DNA of 24,336 nucleotides from JAGQTE01 sp964648005 (GTDB lineage: Bacteria > Actinomycetota > Acidimicrobiia > Acidimicrobiales > Acidimicrobilacustridaceae), in the NCBI GenBank assembly GCA_964648005.1, contig CAZYKR010000028.1:1-24336 (forward strand). Reading direction: 5' to 3'. The position numbers and the translations under genes are program-made. The notes under the pieces were generated by a model. The model searched no databases, was not told the DNA's origin, and saw only the letters and a program-made list of their open reading frames with translations. Positions 7,906 to 15,455 of the stretch are shown in pieces (position 1 is the first letter of the stretch; each line of letters begins with the position of its first letter).

Positions 7906-8901
7906 ATGGCAACGCACCAGCACGGTCACACCATCGAACGACACTGCGACGTCCTGATCGTCGGCGGTACCGAGGCCGCCCTCGGGCTGGCCGCCGACCT
8001 CCGGGTGCAGGGTCGAGCGGTGATCGTCCTGGACACCTGCGGCCACGACGACGGCGAGGCGGCGGCGACATCGCCCGCCCGAGACGAGGCACGTCGGCAC
8101 GGTGCCGAGGTGCTCGCCGGACGGATCACCGCCGTCGACCGGCTCGACGGGCACGGCCGCGTCACGCTGACCGGCGGCCACGCGGTGGTCGCCCGCCTGG
8201 TCGTCGAGGCCGAGGACGCGGCGGCGCTCGATGCAGCTGCGGTCGACGCGCAGCTTGCCGCTGCGCCGGCGGCCTCGGCCCATGCCGCCGATTGGGACCG
8301 CCGTTACGGCGGCGACCAGATCTGGAGCGGCAACCCGAACGGCACGCTGGTGCACGAGGTCACGGGACTGACGCCGGGACGCGCCCTCGACGTCGGTGCC
8401 GGCGAGGGAGCCGACGCCCTCTGGCTGGCCGAGCAGGGGTGGGCGGTGACGGCGAACGACATCTCGCGAGTCGCCCTCGAACGGGCCGAGGCCGAAGCCA
8501 CGCGACGGGGCATCCACATCTCCTGCGCGTGCGGTGATGCCAACGAGGTCGGGGCACTGCCCGTGGCAGCGTTCGACCTCGTATCGGCGCAGTACGCGTC
8601 GCTGCCGCGCCGGGCCGACGACCAGGGCGTTGCGAACCTCCTCGCCGCCGTGGCGCCGGGCGGGCGGCTGCTCGTGGTCAGCCACGCCCTGGCCCCGATG
8701 CGAGCGCCCGTCGACACGGCGACCCAGAGCCGCGCCTTCGATCCCGACGCCTACGTCCGCGTCGAGGACGTGGCGGCGGCGGTGGCCGCTGCGGCCGGCT
8801 GGGAGGTCGAGGTGTACGAGACACGTCCGCGCCCGCCGGGTTCGGCGACGGCGTCGCACCACGTCGACGACCTGGTCTTCCGCGCCCGCCGCCTCCCCTG
8901 A
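7906..8901 (+). CDS. Shortened FAD-oxidoreductase / SAM methyltransferase fusion
   Basis: A 331-residue two-part protein. Residues 13-45 form a dinucleotide-binding strand-loop-helix (CDVLIVGGTEAALGLA), and 60-105 still resemble the thioredoxin-reductase-like module (AEVLAGRITAVD, GRVTLTGG). The NAD(P) domain and the rest of the FAD domain are missing. Residues 128-331 form a complete class I methyltransferase: WDRRYGGDQIWSGNPN at 130-145 as in TehB-type enzymes, SAM loop DVGAGEG at 162-168, and NDIS afterwards. Related actinobacterial fusions are about 500 residues, so the N-terminal part here is cut to about 125 residues. The methyltransferase is probably active; a redox role is doubtful. 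Divergent from its likely XRE-cupin regulator. Confidence 0.8.
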   Translation: MATHQHGHTIERHCDVLIVGGTEAALGLAADLRVQGRAVIVLDTCGHDDGEAAATSPARDEARRHGAEVLAGRITAVDRLDGHGRVTLTGGHAVVARLVVEAEDAAALDAAAVDAQLAAAPAASAHAADWDRRYGGDQIWSGNPNGTLVHEVTGLTPGRALDVGAGEGADALWLAEQGWAVTANDISRVALERAEAEATRRGIHISCACGDANEVGALPVAAFDLVSAQYASLPRRADDQGVANLLAAVAPGGRLLVVSHALAPMRAPVDTATQSRAFDPDAYVRVEDVAAAVAAAAGWEVEVYETRPRPPGSATASHHVDDLVFRARRLP

Positions 8902-8919
8902 CATCCCGAAGCCCGGGTC

Positions 8920-9504
8920 TCACGGCCTCCACGTGAGGCCGTAGCGGAAGTACGACAGGCGTCGGAACGTCGCCGTCGGCAAGACGTCGAGCGACACGGC
9001 CTTCGTCTGTGCATATGTCAGCGGGGGCGGCCAGACCTTGGGCGACGGCGTCTCCCACACCGGCGTGCGGAAGGTGTGCCGGCGCAGTGCCACGCTGTCG
9101 GCGGCGTCGCGCAGGTAGTCGGCCACCGACCGGGACCGCGCCAGACCGACGACGAGCAGGATGCCGCCGGGCCGGACGAGCCGGGCGAGGTCGATGAGCC
9201 CCGCCGCCTGGTCGACGTGGTGCAGCATCGCCACGCAGGTGACGACGTCGAAGCCGCCGTCGCCGAGGTCAGCGGTGTGCAGCTCGGCGAGGCGATAGTC
9301 GATGTCGTCGCCGGCCGATCGGGCCAGCTCGATGCTCGCCTCGTCCGGGTCGATGCCGACGACCTGGGGCACCCGTGCCCGGAGGTGGCGGGCGGTCTCG
9401 CCCTCCCCGCAGCCGACGTCGAGCCCGTCGAGCGCGCCATCGGGCACCTCGTCGAGCAGCAGGTCGAGGGCGTGCAGGTTCGAGTTCCACCGAGGCACGT
9501 CCAC
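8920..9504 (-). CDS. Class I SAM-dependent methyltransferase
   Basis: A 194-residue methyltransferase. SAM motif I is LDVGCGEGE, followed by VVGIDPDEASIELA (acidic ribose-binding strand), FDVVTCVAMLHHVD (motif of the UbiE/small-molecule group) and LVRPGGILLVVGLAR. The C-terminus (VWPPPLTYAQTKAVS, then FRRLSYFRYGLTW) matches a common actinobacterial subfamily; the substrate is unknown. The GTG at 9504 is the best start because VPRWNSNLHALDLLL is where homology normally begins. No ribosome site or -10 box is obvious, and GTG at 9498 is an alternative. It converges on the fusion gene upstream, so two methyltransferases lie tail to tail. Confidence 0.82.
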   Translation of the reverse strand: MDVPRWNSNLHALDLLLDEVPDGALDGLDVGCGEGETARHLRARVPQVVGIDPDEASIELARSAGDDIDYRLAELHTADLGDGGFDVVTCVAMLHHVDQAAGLIDLARLVRPGGILLVVGLARSRSVADYLRDAADSVALRRHTFRTPVWETPSPKVWPPPLTYAQTKAVSLDVLPTATFRRLSYFRYGLTWRP

Positions 9505-9579
9505 CGCAACGAGTGTCGCACGGAGCCGGTCGGCGTCGAACGGACCGTCCGAGACACCGATCCACGCGAGGCTGCCGGC

Positions 9580-10329
9580 GTGGACCTCGAGCAGTTGGCG
9601 GCATCGATCGAGCGGTGGGAGCGCGACGGCACGCTCTGGCCGGGCGAGGGCATCGTCGTCGGCCGGCACGAGCCCGAGCCGTTGATCGACGGCCTGCGGA
9701 TCGGCGGCCTCGACGAGGACGGGCGCACCCTGGTCGAGGTGTTCGCCGCCGACGAGCGGTGGGTCGTCCAGCGCCGCTACGACTCGGCCGATCAGGCGGC
9801 GGCGCACGCGTTCGATCGCTTGGGCGACATCGTCGCCGCCCGTCACTGGGGCCCGAGCGAGTGGACGCGCCTGCGCGCCAACGTGCGGGTCGGGGCGATC
9901 CTGCGCACGGCGGTGCTGCTGCTGGCGCCCGAGTGGGACCTGGGCGGCGATCGCTGGGACGTGGTCGACCGGCTGCGCTCGCTCGGTCTCGAACCCGAAG
10001 GGCGGTATTGGGTCGAGGGCGTCGATGGGTTGGCGCCGCCCGGCGAGGAGGTGCTCGAGTTGCGTCGCTCGACAGACGGCTGGTGGGAGGTCGGCATCGA
10101 GGAGCGGGGCCTGTTCCGAGTCTCCGGTCGGTTCTCTGAGGAGGCGGATGCCTGCCGACGGCTGGCGCGCGACGTCCTCACGAGCGCCGCCGTGTCGATG
10201 GGCGGCGCCGACGCGGGCGCCGGCGCCCACGTCGTCGGTGCCTTCGCCGCACGAGTGCGCGATGCGCTCGACGAAGCCGGCCGCCTGCTCGAGATGGGTG
10301 GCACCCCGGCGGACGAATCGACGCGTTGA
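9580..10329 (+). CDS. Hypothetical protein, family not recognised
   Basis: A 249-residue soluble protein without signal peptide or membrane segments. It begins VDLEQLAASIERWERDGTLW and is rich in Trp, Arg, Asp and Glu. Recurrent short strands such as FAADERWVVQRRY and STDGWWEVGIEERGLFRVSG suggest alternating beta-hairpins, and the C-terminal 60 residues are helical and Ala-rich. No catalytic motif is visible. GTG at 9580 is chosen because GAGG lies 8 nt upstream and upstream codons run antisense through the methyltransferase gene. Codon use matches its neighbours. It might be an immunity-type or regulatory protein, but that would be a guess. Confidence 0.62.
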   Translation: MDLEQLAASIERWERDGTLWPGEGIVVGRHEPEPLIDGLRIGGLDEDGRTLVEVFAADERWVVQRRYDSADQAAAHAFDRLGDIVAARHWGPSEWTRLRANVRVGAILRTAVLLLAPEWDLGGDRWDVVDRLRSLGLEPEGRYWVEGVDGLAPPGEEVLELRRSTDGWWEVGIEERGLFRVSGRFSEEADACRRLARDVLTSAAVSMGGADAGAGAHVVGAFAARVRDALDEAGRLLEMGGTPADESTR

Positions 10330-10396
10330 GCTGTCGGCACGAGGTGCGGACGACGCGCCGCCTCGGTAGCGCGTCAGCGCGATGCCGATGCGCGCG

Positions 10397-10402
10397 TAAG
10401 GT
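10397..10402 (+). promoter_or_regulatory. -10 box for lipoprotein gene
   Basis: TAAGGT lies 7 nt before the ATG at 10410, with no ribosome site in the gap. This is the same spacing seen at other starts in the window. Confidence 0.4.
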
Positions 10403-10409
10403 CGCTGCG

Positions 10410-11693
10410 ATGCGCACGCCTCCGACCCATCTGTCGTTGCGAAGCGTCGGTGTCCTCGTCGCCGTGGCGCTGAGCCTGGCCGCCTGCACGAACACCACGT
10501 CCGATGCGACGGGGCCGGGTTCGACCGGCACCATCGGTGCTGGATCGACGCCGGGCACGGCCGTGGCGTCGGGGGCGGGCGGCGATGGGTGCACCAACGA
10601 GGCGGTCGCCGGTGCGGACGCCGACACCGTGGCAACGATCGTCGACGACGCCGCGGCGACGAACGACCTACACGCCGTGCTGTACCGGGTGACCCGCGGC
10701 GACGAGGTGATCGCCGCCGGCGCGGTGGGCGAGAGTTTGCCCGGCGAGCCAGTGACGCCGGCCATGCACTTCCGCGGCGGCAACGTCGCCTTCGCCTACC
10801 TCGGCACGCTGCTGTTGTTGATGGCCGAGTCCGGCGAGGTGGCCCTCGACGACCCGATCAGCCGGTGGCTCCCCGATCTGGACGTGCCCGACGCCGACAC
10901 CGTGACGCTCGAGATGCTTGTCAACAACACGTCGGGCTACCCGGACTACGTGCGGAGCGAGGCGTTCCAGACCACGTATCTCGACAACCCGTTCGTCGGG
11001 TTCACCCCCGACCAGCTCATCGACTTCGCCATGGCGACGCCGCCGTGGTATCCGCCGGGACAGGGTTGGAGCTACGCGCACACGAACTACCAGATCCTCG
11101 GCGCAGCCCTGGCGGCGGCCGGTGGCGAGCCGCTCGAGGACCTGCTGCGCACCCGGGTCATCGAGCCGATGGGGTTGACCGGCACCGAGCCGGTCCTCGG
11201 CACCGACCTGCCCGCACCGGCGCTGCAGACCTACAGCGGCGAGCGAGGGGTGTACGAGAACACGACCTGGTGGAACCCGTCGTGGCAGACGGCACCGGGG
11301 TCTGTGCTGTCGACCGACATCTGCGACCTGGCCACGTCGGCCCGCGCCGTCGGGCGCGGCGACCTGCTGACCGAAGCGTCCTACGAGGCGATGATCGCTC
11401 CCGACACCGTGCAGCTCCCGCCGCCGCCCGAAACCTGCCCGGCGGATGTGTGCCGCCAGATGACCGACGACCTCTTCTACGGGCTTGGGGTCCTCGTCAT
11501 GCAGGACTGGATCGTGCAGCGGCCGCTGTTCGGCGGCATGGGTGCGGTGCAGGCGTACCTTCCGGCCCAGGATCTGTCGGTGGCGGTCGTCGCCACGGCC
11601 GGGCCCGACACCGAGGTCGGTGCCAACGAGGCCCAACCCATCTGGATCTCCATCGCCGAGGCGCTCACCCCCGACGCGGTGCCGGCACTGTGA
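10410..11693 (+). CDS. Beta-lactamase-fold (class C type) lipoprotein with degenerate active site
   Basis: A 427-residue lipoprotein. The signal peptide ends in lipobox SLAAC with Cys26, then a Thr/Ser/Gly linker to about residue 60. The rest has the serine beta-lactamase/penicillin-binding layout: a FRGGNVAFAYLG segment at 121-132, SGEVALDDPISRWLPDL at 141-157, NNTSGYPDY at 172-180, and SYAHTNYQILG at 221-231. In active members the first motif is SxxK and the second YxN. Here they read NVAF (125-128) and YAH (222-224), and the later HTG-type box is FGGMG. Both catalytic Ser and Lys are missing, so it is probably not a hydrolase of the usual kind. It may be a binding or scaffold protein at the cell surface. 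Confidence 0.82.
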   Translation: MRTPPTHLSLRSVGVLVAVALSLAACTNTTSDATGPGSTGTIGAGSTPGTAVASGAGGDGCTNEAVAGADADTVATIVDDAAATNDLHAVLYRVTRGDEVIAAGAVGESLPGEPVTPAMHFRGGNVAFAYLGTLLLLMAESGEVALDDPISRWLPDLDVPDADTVTLEMLVNNTSGYPDYVRSEAFQTTYLDNPFVGFTPDQLIDFAMATPPWYPPGQGWSYAHTNYQILGAALAAAGGEPLEDLLRTRVIEPMGLTGTEPVLGTDLPAPALQTYSGERGVYENTTWWNPSWQTAPGSVLSTDICDLATSARAVGRGDLLTEASYEAMIAPDTVQLPPPPETCPADVCRQMTDDLFYGLGVLVMQDWIVQRPLFGGMGAVQAYLPAQDLSVAVVATAGPDTEVGANEAQPIWISIAEALTPDAVPAL

Positions 11694-11697
11694 GCTG

Positions 11698-12198
11698 ATG
11701 CCACCGGGCGAGCCCGACGGGGAAGCGTCCACGTCCGATCCCGACCCCACGCTCGAGGTCTACCGGTCAGCGATCGATCGAGTGCTCGCCGACGTGCGCC
11801 ACGAGCTCGGTGCCGACCTCGTCGTGGTGATCGACAGCGAGGACCCCGACCGGCACCTCGAGGAGCTCTCGCACGACGCGCGGCTCCTTTCCGAGGTCAC
11901 CGCGCCGAATCGGTGGCCGACCATCTTCGTCGGCATGCCCGACGAGGGGTGGACGGGCATCGGGCGAAGCGAACGGCCTCTGGTGGACGAGGAGACGGTG
12001 GCGATCGCCGATGTCGTGCAGGAGGTGCTCATGGAGAGCCGGGACCGTTGGGGGGTCGCCTTTCCTGCGTGCCCCGCGCATCCGGGCACACCGTTGTGGC
12101 CGAGACTGCGCGACGGAACGGCCATGTGGACCTGCATCGACGGTGCCGCGGTCGCCGTCCCGATCGGTTCGCTGGGCGGGACCGAGCGAGCGTCCTGA
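11698..12198 (+). CDS. Hypothetical small protein with C-terminal Cys/His motif
   Basis: A 166-residue soluble protein starting 4 bp after the lipoprotein stop, so the two are probably co-transcribed. The middle part (RVLADVRHELGADLVVVIDSEDPDRHLEEL, given here only by its ends: residues 28-57) resembles an alternating alpha/beta domain. Near the C-terminus there is CPAHPGTPLWPRL, then 10 residues on WTC: a C-x2-H ... C arrangement that could hold a metal ion but lacks a clear fourth ligand. No family is assigned. Its job is not evident from the neighbouring dead-lactamase lipoprotein. Confidence 0.6.
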   Translation: MPPGEPDGEASTSDPDPTLEVYRSAIDRVLADVRHELGADLVVVIDSEDPDRHLEELSHDARLLSEVTAPNRWPTIFVGMPDEGWTGIGRSERPLVDEETVAIADVVQEVLMESRDRWGVAFPACPAHPGTPLWPRLRDGTAMWTCIDGAAVAVPIGSLGGTERAS

Positions 12199-12202
12199 GG
12201 AT

Positions 12203-12991
12203 TCAGCTCGCCGTGGCGGGCTCGACCGTGGCCTGCTCGACGGCTGCCGGGACCTTCGGGTTCTTGTAGCTGGCGGGCTGGTAGGTGCCGAAGAGGCGGT
12301 CGCACAGCGAGAACACGACGGAGATGTTCGTCGGCTTGCGGTTGGCGTGGTGCAGGTCGTGGCCGGCGGCGTGGGCGAACACGGCGTCGTAGCCGGGGAG
12401 CCGGTAGCCGCAGTGGGTGATCATCGTGACTGCGGTCATGGCGAACGCGGCGACGGCGAACGTGAAGATGTGGATGCCGAACGCGATCCCGTAGAGGTGG
12501 AAGAACACGAACACGGTCATGCCCTCGATCGGGTGCACGACCATCGCCGTCCAGATGCTCAACGGCGGTCGGTCGCCGTGGTGGGTGCGGTGGACGCGCT
12601 TGGCGTACCACCCCTGCTGGTGCTCGAGACGGTGCCACCAGTACGAGCAGAAGTCGCCGATCAAGAAGTAGAGCACCAGGTCGCGCAGGAACTCTCCGGT
12701 GGTCGGCGCCGCCTCGGGCACGTCGAACGAGAACGGCAGCGGCACGAGGATGCACGCCGCCAGGGCGACGACGTAGACGAGGCTGTACCACTTCATCGCC
12801 CGCCAGTAGACGCCGAGGCTCTCGCGCCAGGTCATGCGTTTGGCGACGTGCACGTCGACGATCGAGAAGATCACGCCAGGCACGTAGATGCCGAGCACGA
12901 CCGCAGACAGCAAGAAGCCGGGGGACCCCACGAAGCTGCCAAGGCTGTCGCGCAGGGAGTCCCATGCGGATTGCAGGATCCCGTCACCCAT
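12203..12991 (-). CDS. Sterol desaturase / fatty acid hydroxylase family protein
   Basis: A 262-residue integral membrane di-iron enzyme. The eight-His pattern of the superfamily is clear: H120-x3-H124 (HRLEH), H134-x2-H137-H138 (HRTHH), His193 in THCG, and H211-x2-H214-H215 (HDLHH). Hydrophobic segments lie at about 25-45, 68-85, 103-118 and 155-190. The family inserts oxygen or double bonds into lipids; whether the substrate is a sterol, carotenoid or fatty acyl chain is unknown. The ATG at 12991 has GAGGA 7 nt upstream. It is divergent from a TetR gene across a strong palindrome, so lipid-responsive control is likely. It converges on the small Cys/His gene with a 4-bp gap. Confidence 0.88.
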   Translation of the reverse strand: MGDGILQSAWDSLRDSLGSFVGSPGFLLSAVVLGIYVPGVIFSIVDVHVAKRMTWRESLGVYWRAMKWYSLVYVVALAACILVPLPFSFDVPEAAPTTGEFLRDLVLYFLIGDFCSYWWHRLEHQQGWYAKRVHRTHHGDRPPLSIWTAMVVHPIEGMTVFVFFHLYGIAFGIHIFTFAVAAFAMTAVTMITHCGYRLPGYDAVFAHAAGHDLHHANRKPTNISVVFSLCDRLFGTYQPASYKNPKVPAAVEQATVEPATAS

Positions 12992-13031
12992 GATCGTTCC
13001 TCGCTCCCGTGCTTACGCCGTCGACACCGAA

Positions 13032-13062
13032 CCGTACCGTACGGTACGGCATCGGTACGGTA
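13032..13062. promoter_or_regulatory. TetR operator: perfect 18-bp palindrome plus extra half-site
   Basis: CCGTACCGTACGGTACGG at 13032-13049 is a perfect palindrome, followed by CGGTACGGTAC at 13052-13062, so the CGGTAC unit recurs. The array ends in the -10 box TACTAT (13061-13066) of the TetR gene and lies between the divergent hydroxylase and TetR genes. TetR dimers bind such sites; binding here is inferred. Confidence 0.65.
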
Positions 13063-13072
13063 CTATGCATCC

Positions 13073-13708
13073 ATGTCCGGCGGTCGCGCAACCCCCCTCG
13101 AGCAGTCGGCGGCGCCGCAGGTCGACGCCTTGCAGGCGCACCTGCTCGATCACACGCTGCGCGTGTTGCTGCGCGACGGGTACCGCCGGTTCAGCATGAA
13201 CGCCGTGGCGGCGTCGGCCAAGGCGTCGAAGGAGACGCTGTACCGACACTTCGGCGACAAGGCCGGACTCTTGCACGCAGCGCTCGTGCGCAGCGCCGGG
13301 ATGATCGAACCGTTGCTGCACGTCGGTCTCGACGAGGCCTCGTCACCGGTCGATCGCCTGCACCGTCTGGGGATGAACTACCTCCACGGCTGCTACCTGC
13401 CCGAGTCCCTGGCGCTGCAGCGCATCGCTGTCGCCGACGGCGCCGACGGGCTCGGCCCGCTCTTCGCCGACGAGATCACCGAGCGCGCCGTCGCCGTGGT
13501 CGAGGACGAGTTCGATGCCCTCGGCAGCGCCCGACCGCGCCAGGATGCCGAGCTGTTCCTCGGCATGATCCAAGGCAAGCTCCACGAGCGGATCATGCTG
13601 GGCGTCGAGATCGACGACCTCGACCAGCAACTCGAGCGCAACGTCGAGCACGCCCTCGAGGTCTTGGCGCCGTACCTGGACTCGATGCCGTCCACGACGC
13701 GTCGCTGA
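13073..13708 (+). CDS. TetR/AcrR family transcriptional regulator
   Basis: A 211-residue repressor. The N-terminal DNA-binding domain lies at about residues 20-70: LLDHTLRVLLRDGYRRFSMN, then the turn and recognition helix KASKETLYRHFGDKAGLLHAAL. The C-terminal helical domain (ALQRIAVADGADGLGPLF, AELFLGMIQGKLHERI) is the AcrR-like ligand/dimer part. The ATG at 13073 is set by TACTAT ending 6 nt upstream, so the message is probably leaderless. The palindrome overlapping its promoter supports autorepression and joint control of the divergent sterol-desaturase-type gene. The convergent MFS exporter is 49 bp downstream but on the other strand, so co-regulation is not shown. Confidence 0.88.
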   Translation: MSGGRATPLEQSAAPQVDALQAHLLDHTLRVLLRDGYRRFSMNAVAASAKASKETLYRHFGDKAGLLHAALVRSAGMIEPLLHVGLDEASSPVDRLHRLGMNYLHGCYLPESLALQRIAVADGADGLGPLFADEITERAVAVVEDEFDALGSARPRQDAELFLGMIQGKLHERIMLGVEIDDLDQQLERNVEHALEVLAPYLDSMPSTTRR

Positions 13709-13756
13709 CCGCCCGCCGGACCGGTTCCTACGTCGGGCGGCGCACCAACCAACCGG

Positions 13757-15292
13757 TCACCAGCGCCCCAGGACGCCGACGGCGCTCACCGCCAGGAACA
13801 CCATGATGTAGGCGTGCTGCGACGCCGCATAGGTGGCGCCGAGGTACGGGAGCAGCGTCGGATCGAAGTGGTCGGGTTGCAGTCCCGTCTGCTCGGCGGC
13901 CTGCAGGCCGGCCCGCAGCTGCTCGTACTGCTGGTCGGAGATCCCGGCGAGCGTGCCCCCGTCGACGAGGGTGTGCAGGCGACTGAGGTACGCCGTGTGG
14001 AACAGCGCGTAGAAGACCGCGATGCCCACGGCGCCGCCGCCCTGTTCGGCGGTGGCCGAGACACCCGAGGCCTGGCCCTCGTCCTGCTCGGGGATCGAGT
14101 CGAGGCTCACCGGATCGTTGGCGGTCAGCACCAGCGCGAGGCCAATGCCGTAGAGCAGGAAGCCCGGCAGCAGCGCCAGGTACGTCCGGGGCTCGGGTGC
14201 GGTGGTCGGGTCGTTGGCGGCCCACACCCCGATGGCGAGCGCCACCCCCGATGCGGCCAGCGCCAGGAAGCCGACGACGAGCGGTCTTCGTCCTCCCGAG
14301 CGGTCGTACCACCGACCGGTGACCGGTGCGAGCACGATCATCGGCAGCGTCGTCGGGATGAGGGCCAGGCCGGCGAAGGCGGGGGTCATCTCGAGGTTCA
14401 GGACCAACAGCAGCGGGAAGATGATCCCGAGACCCATCTCGGCCATGCCGGCGAGACCTTGCGAGATCGTGGCGCCGAGGTAGTTCCGGTTGGACCGCAG
14501 CAACGAGAGGTTCAGCAGGGGATTGGCGGCGCGTCGTTCGCGGACGACGAACAGGACAGCGGCGATGGCGGCGGCCACGAGGGGGATCACCACGGTGGCG
14601 TCGGTGAACGGCGTCGCCTGGGTGCGCGACAGCCCGTAGACGCCGGAGACGAGCGCCACACAGAACAGCAGCGATCCCGAGATGTCGACGTGGACCCGTC
14701 CCTCGCGTGGCGCGTCGGCCGGCACCGCTCGCAGCGTCACCAGCACGCAGAACGCGGCGAGCGGCACGTTGACCAGGAACACGGCCCGCCACGACACGGC
14801 GGTCGTCAGCACGCCGCCGATGGTCGGACCGAGGGCACCGGCCACGGCCGCCACGCCTCCCATGGTGCCGAGCGCCCGCCCTCGGCGGTCGGGATCGTAG
14901 GCGGCACTGACCAGGGCGACCGACGTCGGCAGCATCAAGGCGCCGCCCACGCCCTGCACGACCCGAGCGGCGATCAGCAGCTCGAACGCCGGCGCCAGGC
15001 CCGCGACGGCGGAGCCGCCGGAGAAGGCCAGGCATCCGACGAGGAACACGCGACGGCGGCCGAGCAGGTCGCCCAGTCGTCCGCCGAGCACGAGCAGTCC
15101 GGCGAGCATCAGCAGGCTGGCGTTGAGCACCCACTGGGCGAGCTGGGCGCCGACGCCGAAGTCCTGCATGATGTCGGGCAGCGCCAGCGGCACGGCCGTC
15201 TGGTCCACGAGGATCATGGCGTTGGCGGCGGTCATGGCCGCCAGCACCAGACCCGGCGCGCCGCCTCGTGTGCCAGGTCCGTGCGACGTCAC
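13757..15292 (-). CDS. DHA2-type MFS exporter (EmrB/QacA-like)
   Basis: A 511-residue permease with about 14 membrane helices, the size and layout of DHA2 drug:proton antiporters. MFS motif A is present in the first loop (GGRLGDLLGRRRVFL), as is RVVQGVGGALMLPTSVAL in helix 4 and GALGPTIGGVLTT in helix 5, the antiporter motif C region. FAGLALIPTTL is typical of helix 9 or 10 in this group. It would export hydrophobic compounds in exchange for protons; the substrate is unknown. The C-terminal part has a soluble loop (DQQYEQLRAGLQAAEQTG) before the last helix. The GTG at 15292 sits 6 nt after a TACGCT box. Confidence 0.88.
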   Translation of the reverse strand: MTSHGPGTRGGAPGLVLAAMTAANAMILVDQTAVPLALPDIMQDFGVGAQLAQWVLNASLLMLAGLLVLGGRLGDLLGRRRVFLVGCLAFSGGSAVAGLAPAFELLIAARVVQGVGGALMLPTSVALVSAAYDPDRRGRALGTMGGVAAVAGALGPTIGGVLTTAVSWRAVFLVNVPLAAFCVLVTLRAVPADAPREGRVHVDISGSLLFCVALVSGVYGLSRTQATPFTDATVVIPLVAAAIAAVLFVVRERRAANPLLNLSLLRSNRNYLGATISQGLAGMAEMGLGIIFPLLLVLNLEMTPAFAGLALIPTTLPMIVLAPVTGRWYDRSGGRRPLVVGFLALAASGVALAIGVWAANDPTTAPEPRTYLALLPGFLLYGIGLALVLTANDPVSLDSIPEQDEGQASGVSATAEQGGGAVGIAVFYALFHTAYLSRLHTLVDGGTLAGISDQQYEQLRAGLQAAEQTGLQPDHFDPTLLPYLGATYAASQHAYIMVFLAVSAVGVLGRW

Positions 15293-15298
15293 GGCCCG

Positions 15299-15304
15299 AG
15301 CGTA
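15299..15304 (-). promoter_or_regulatory. -10 box for MFS exporter
   Basis: On the minus strand TACGCT ends 6 nt before the GTG at 15292. No ribosome site lies between, fitting a leaderless message. Confidence 0.4.
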
Positions 15305-15347
15305 GGACGAACCGCCCGGAGCAACCGGTGCCCGTCGTTGCCAGGTC

Positions 15348-15455
15348 TCAGTCGAGCTGTTGTGCCAAGCCCAACAGGATGCCCTCGGGGCCGCGGAGGT
15401 AGCAGAGCCGGTAGGCGTCCTCGTAACGGATCACCTCGGTGCTGACGAGACGTGC
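15348..15455 (-). pseudogene. C-terminal remnant of a glyoxalase (VOC) family gene
   Basis: A 35-codon minus-strand fragment encodes the typical end of a VOC/glyoxalase protein: STEVIRYEDAYRLCYLRGPE, then GILLGLAQQLD and a stop. An in-frame stop at 15458-15456 and loss of all upstream homology show that the first 80-100 residues are gone. The break falls at or just before the start of the acetyltransferase gene at 15452. It therefore marks where the flanking DNA was replaced or deleted. No product is expected. Confidence 0.6.

Noticed and set aside
13814..15445. Plus-strand frame opposite the MFS exporter
   Set aside because: Antisense of a well-supported permease, with hydrophilic low-complexity composition and no domain.
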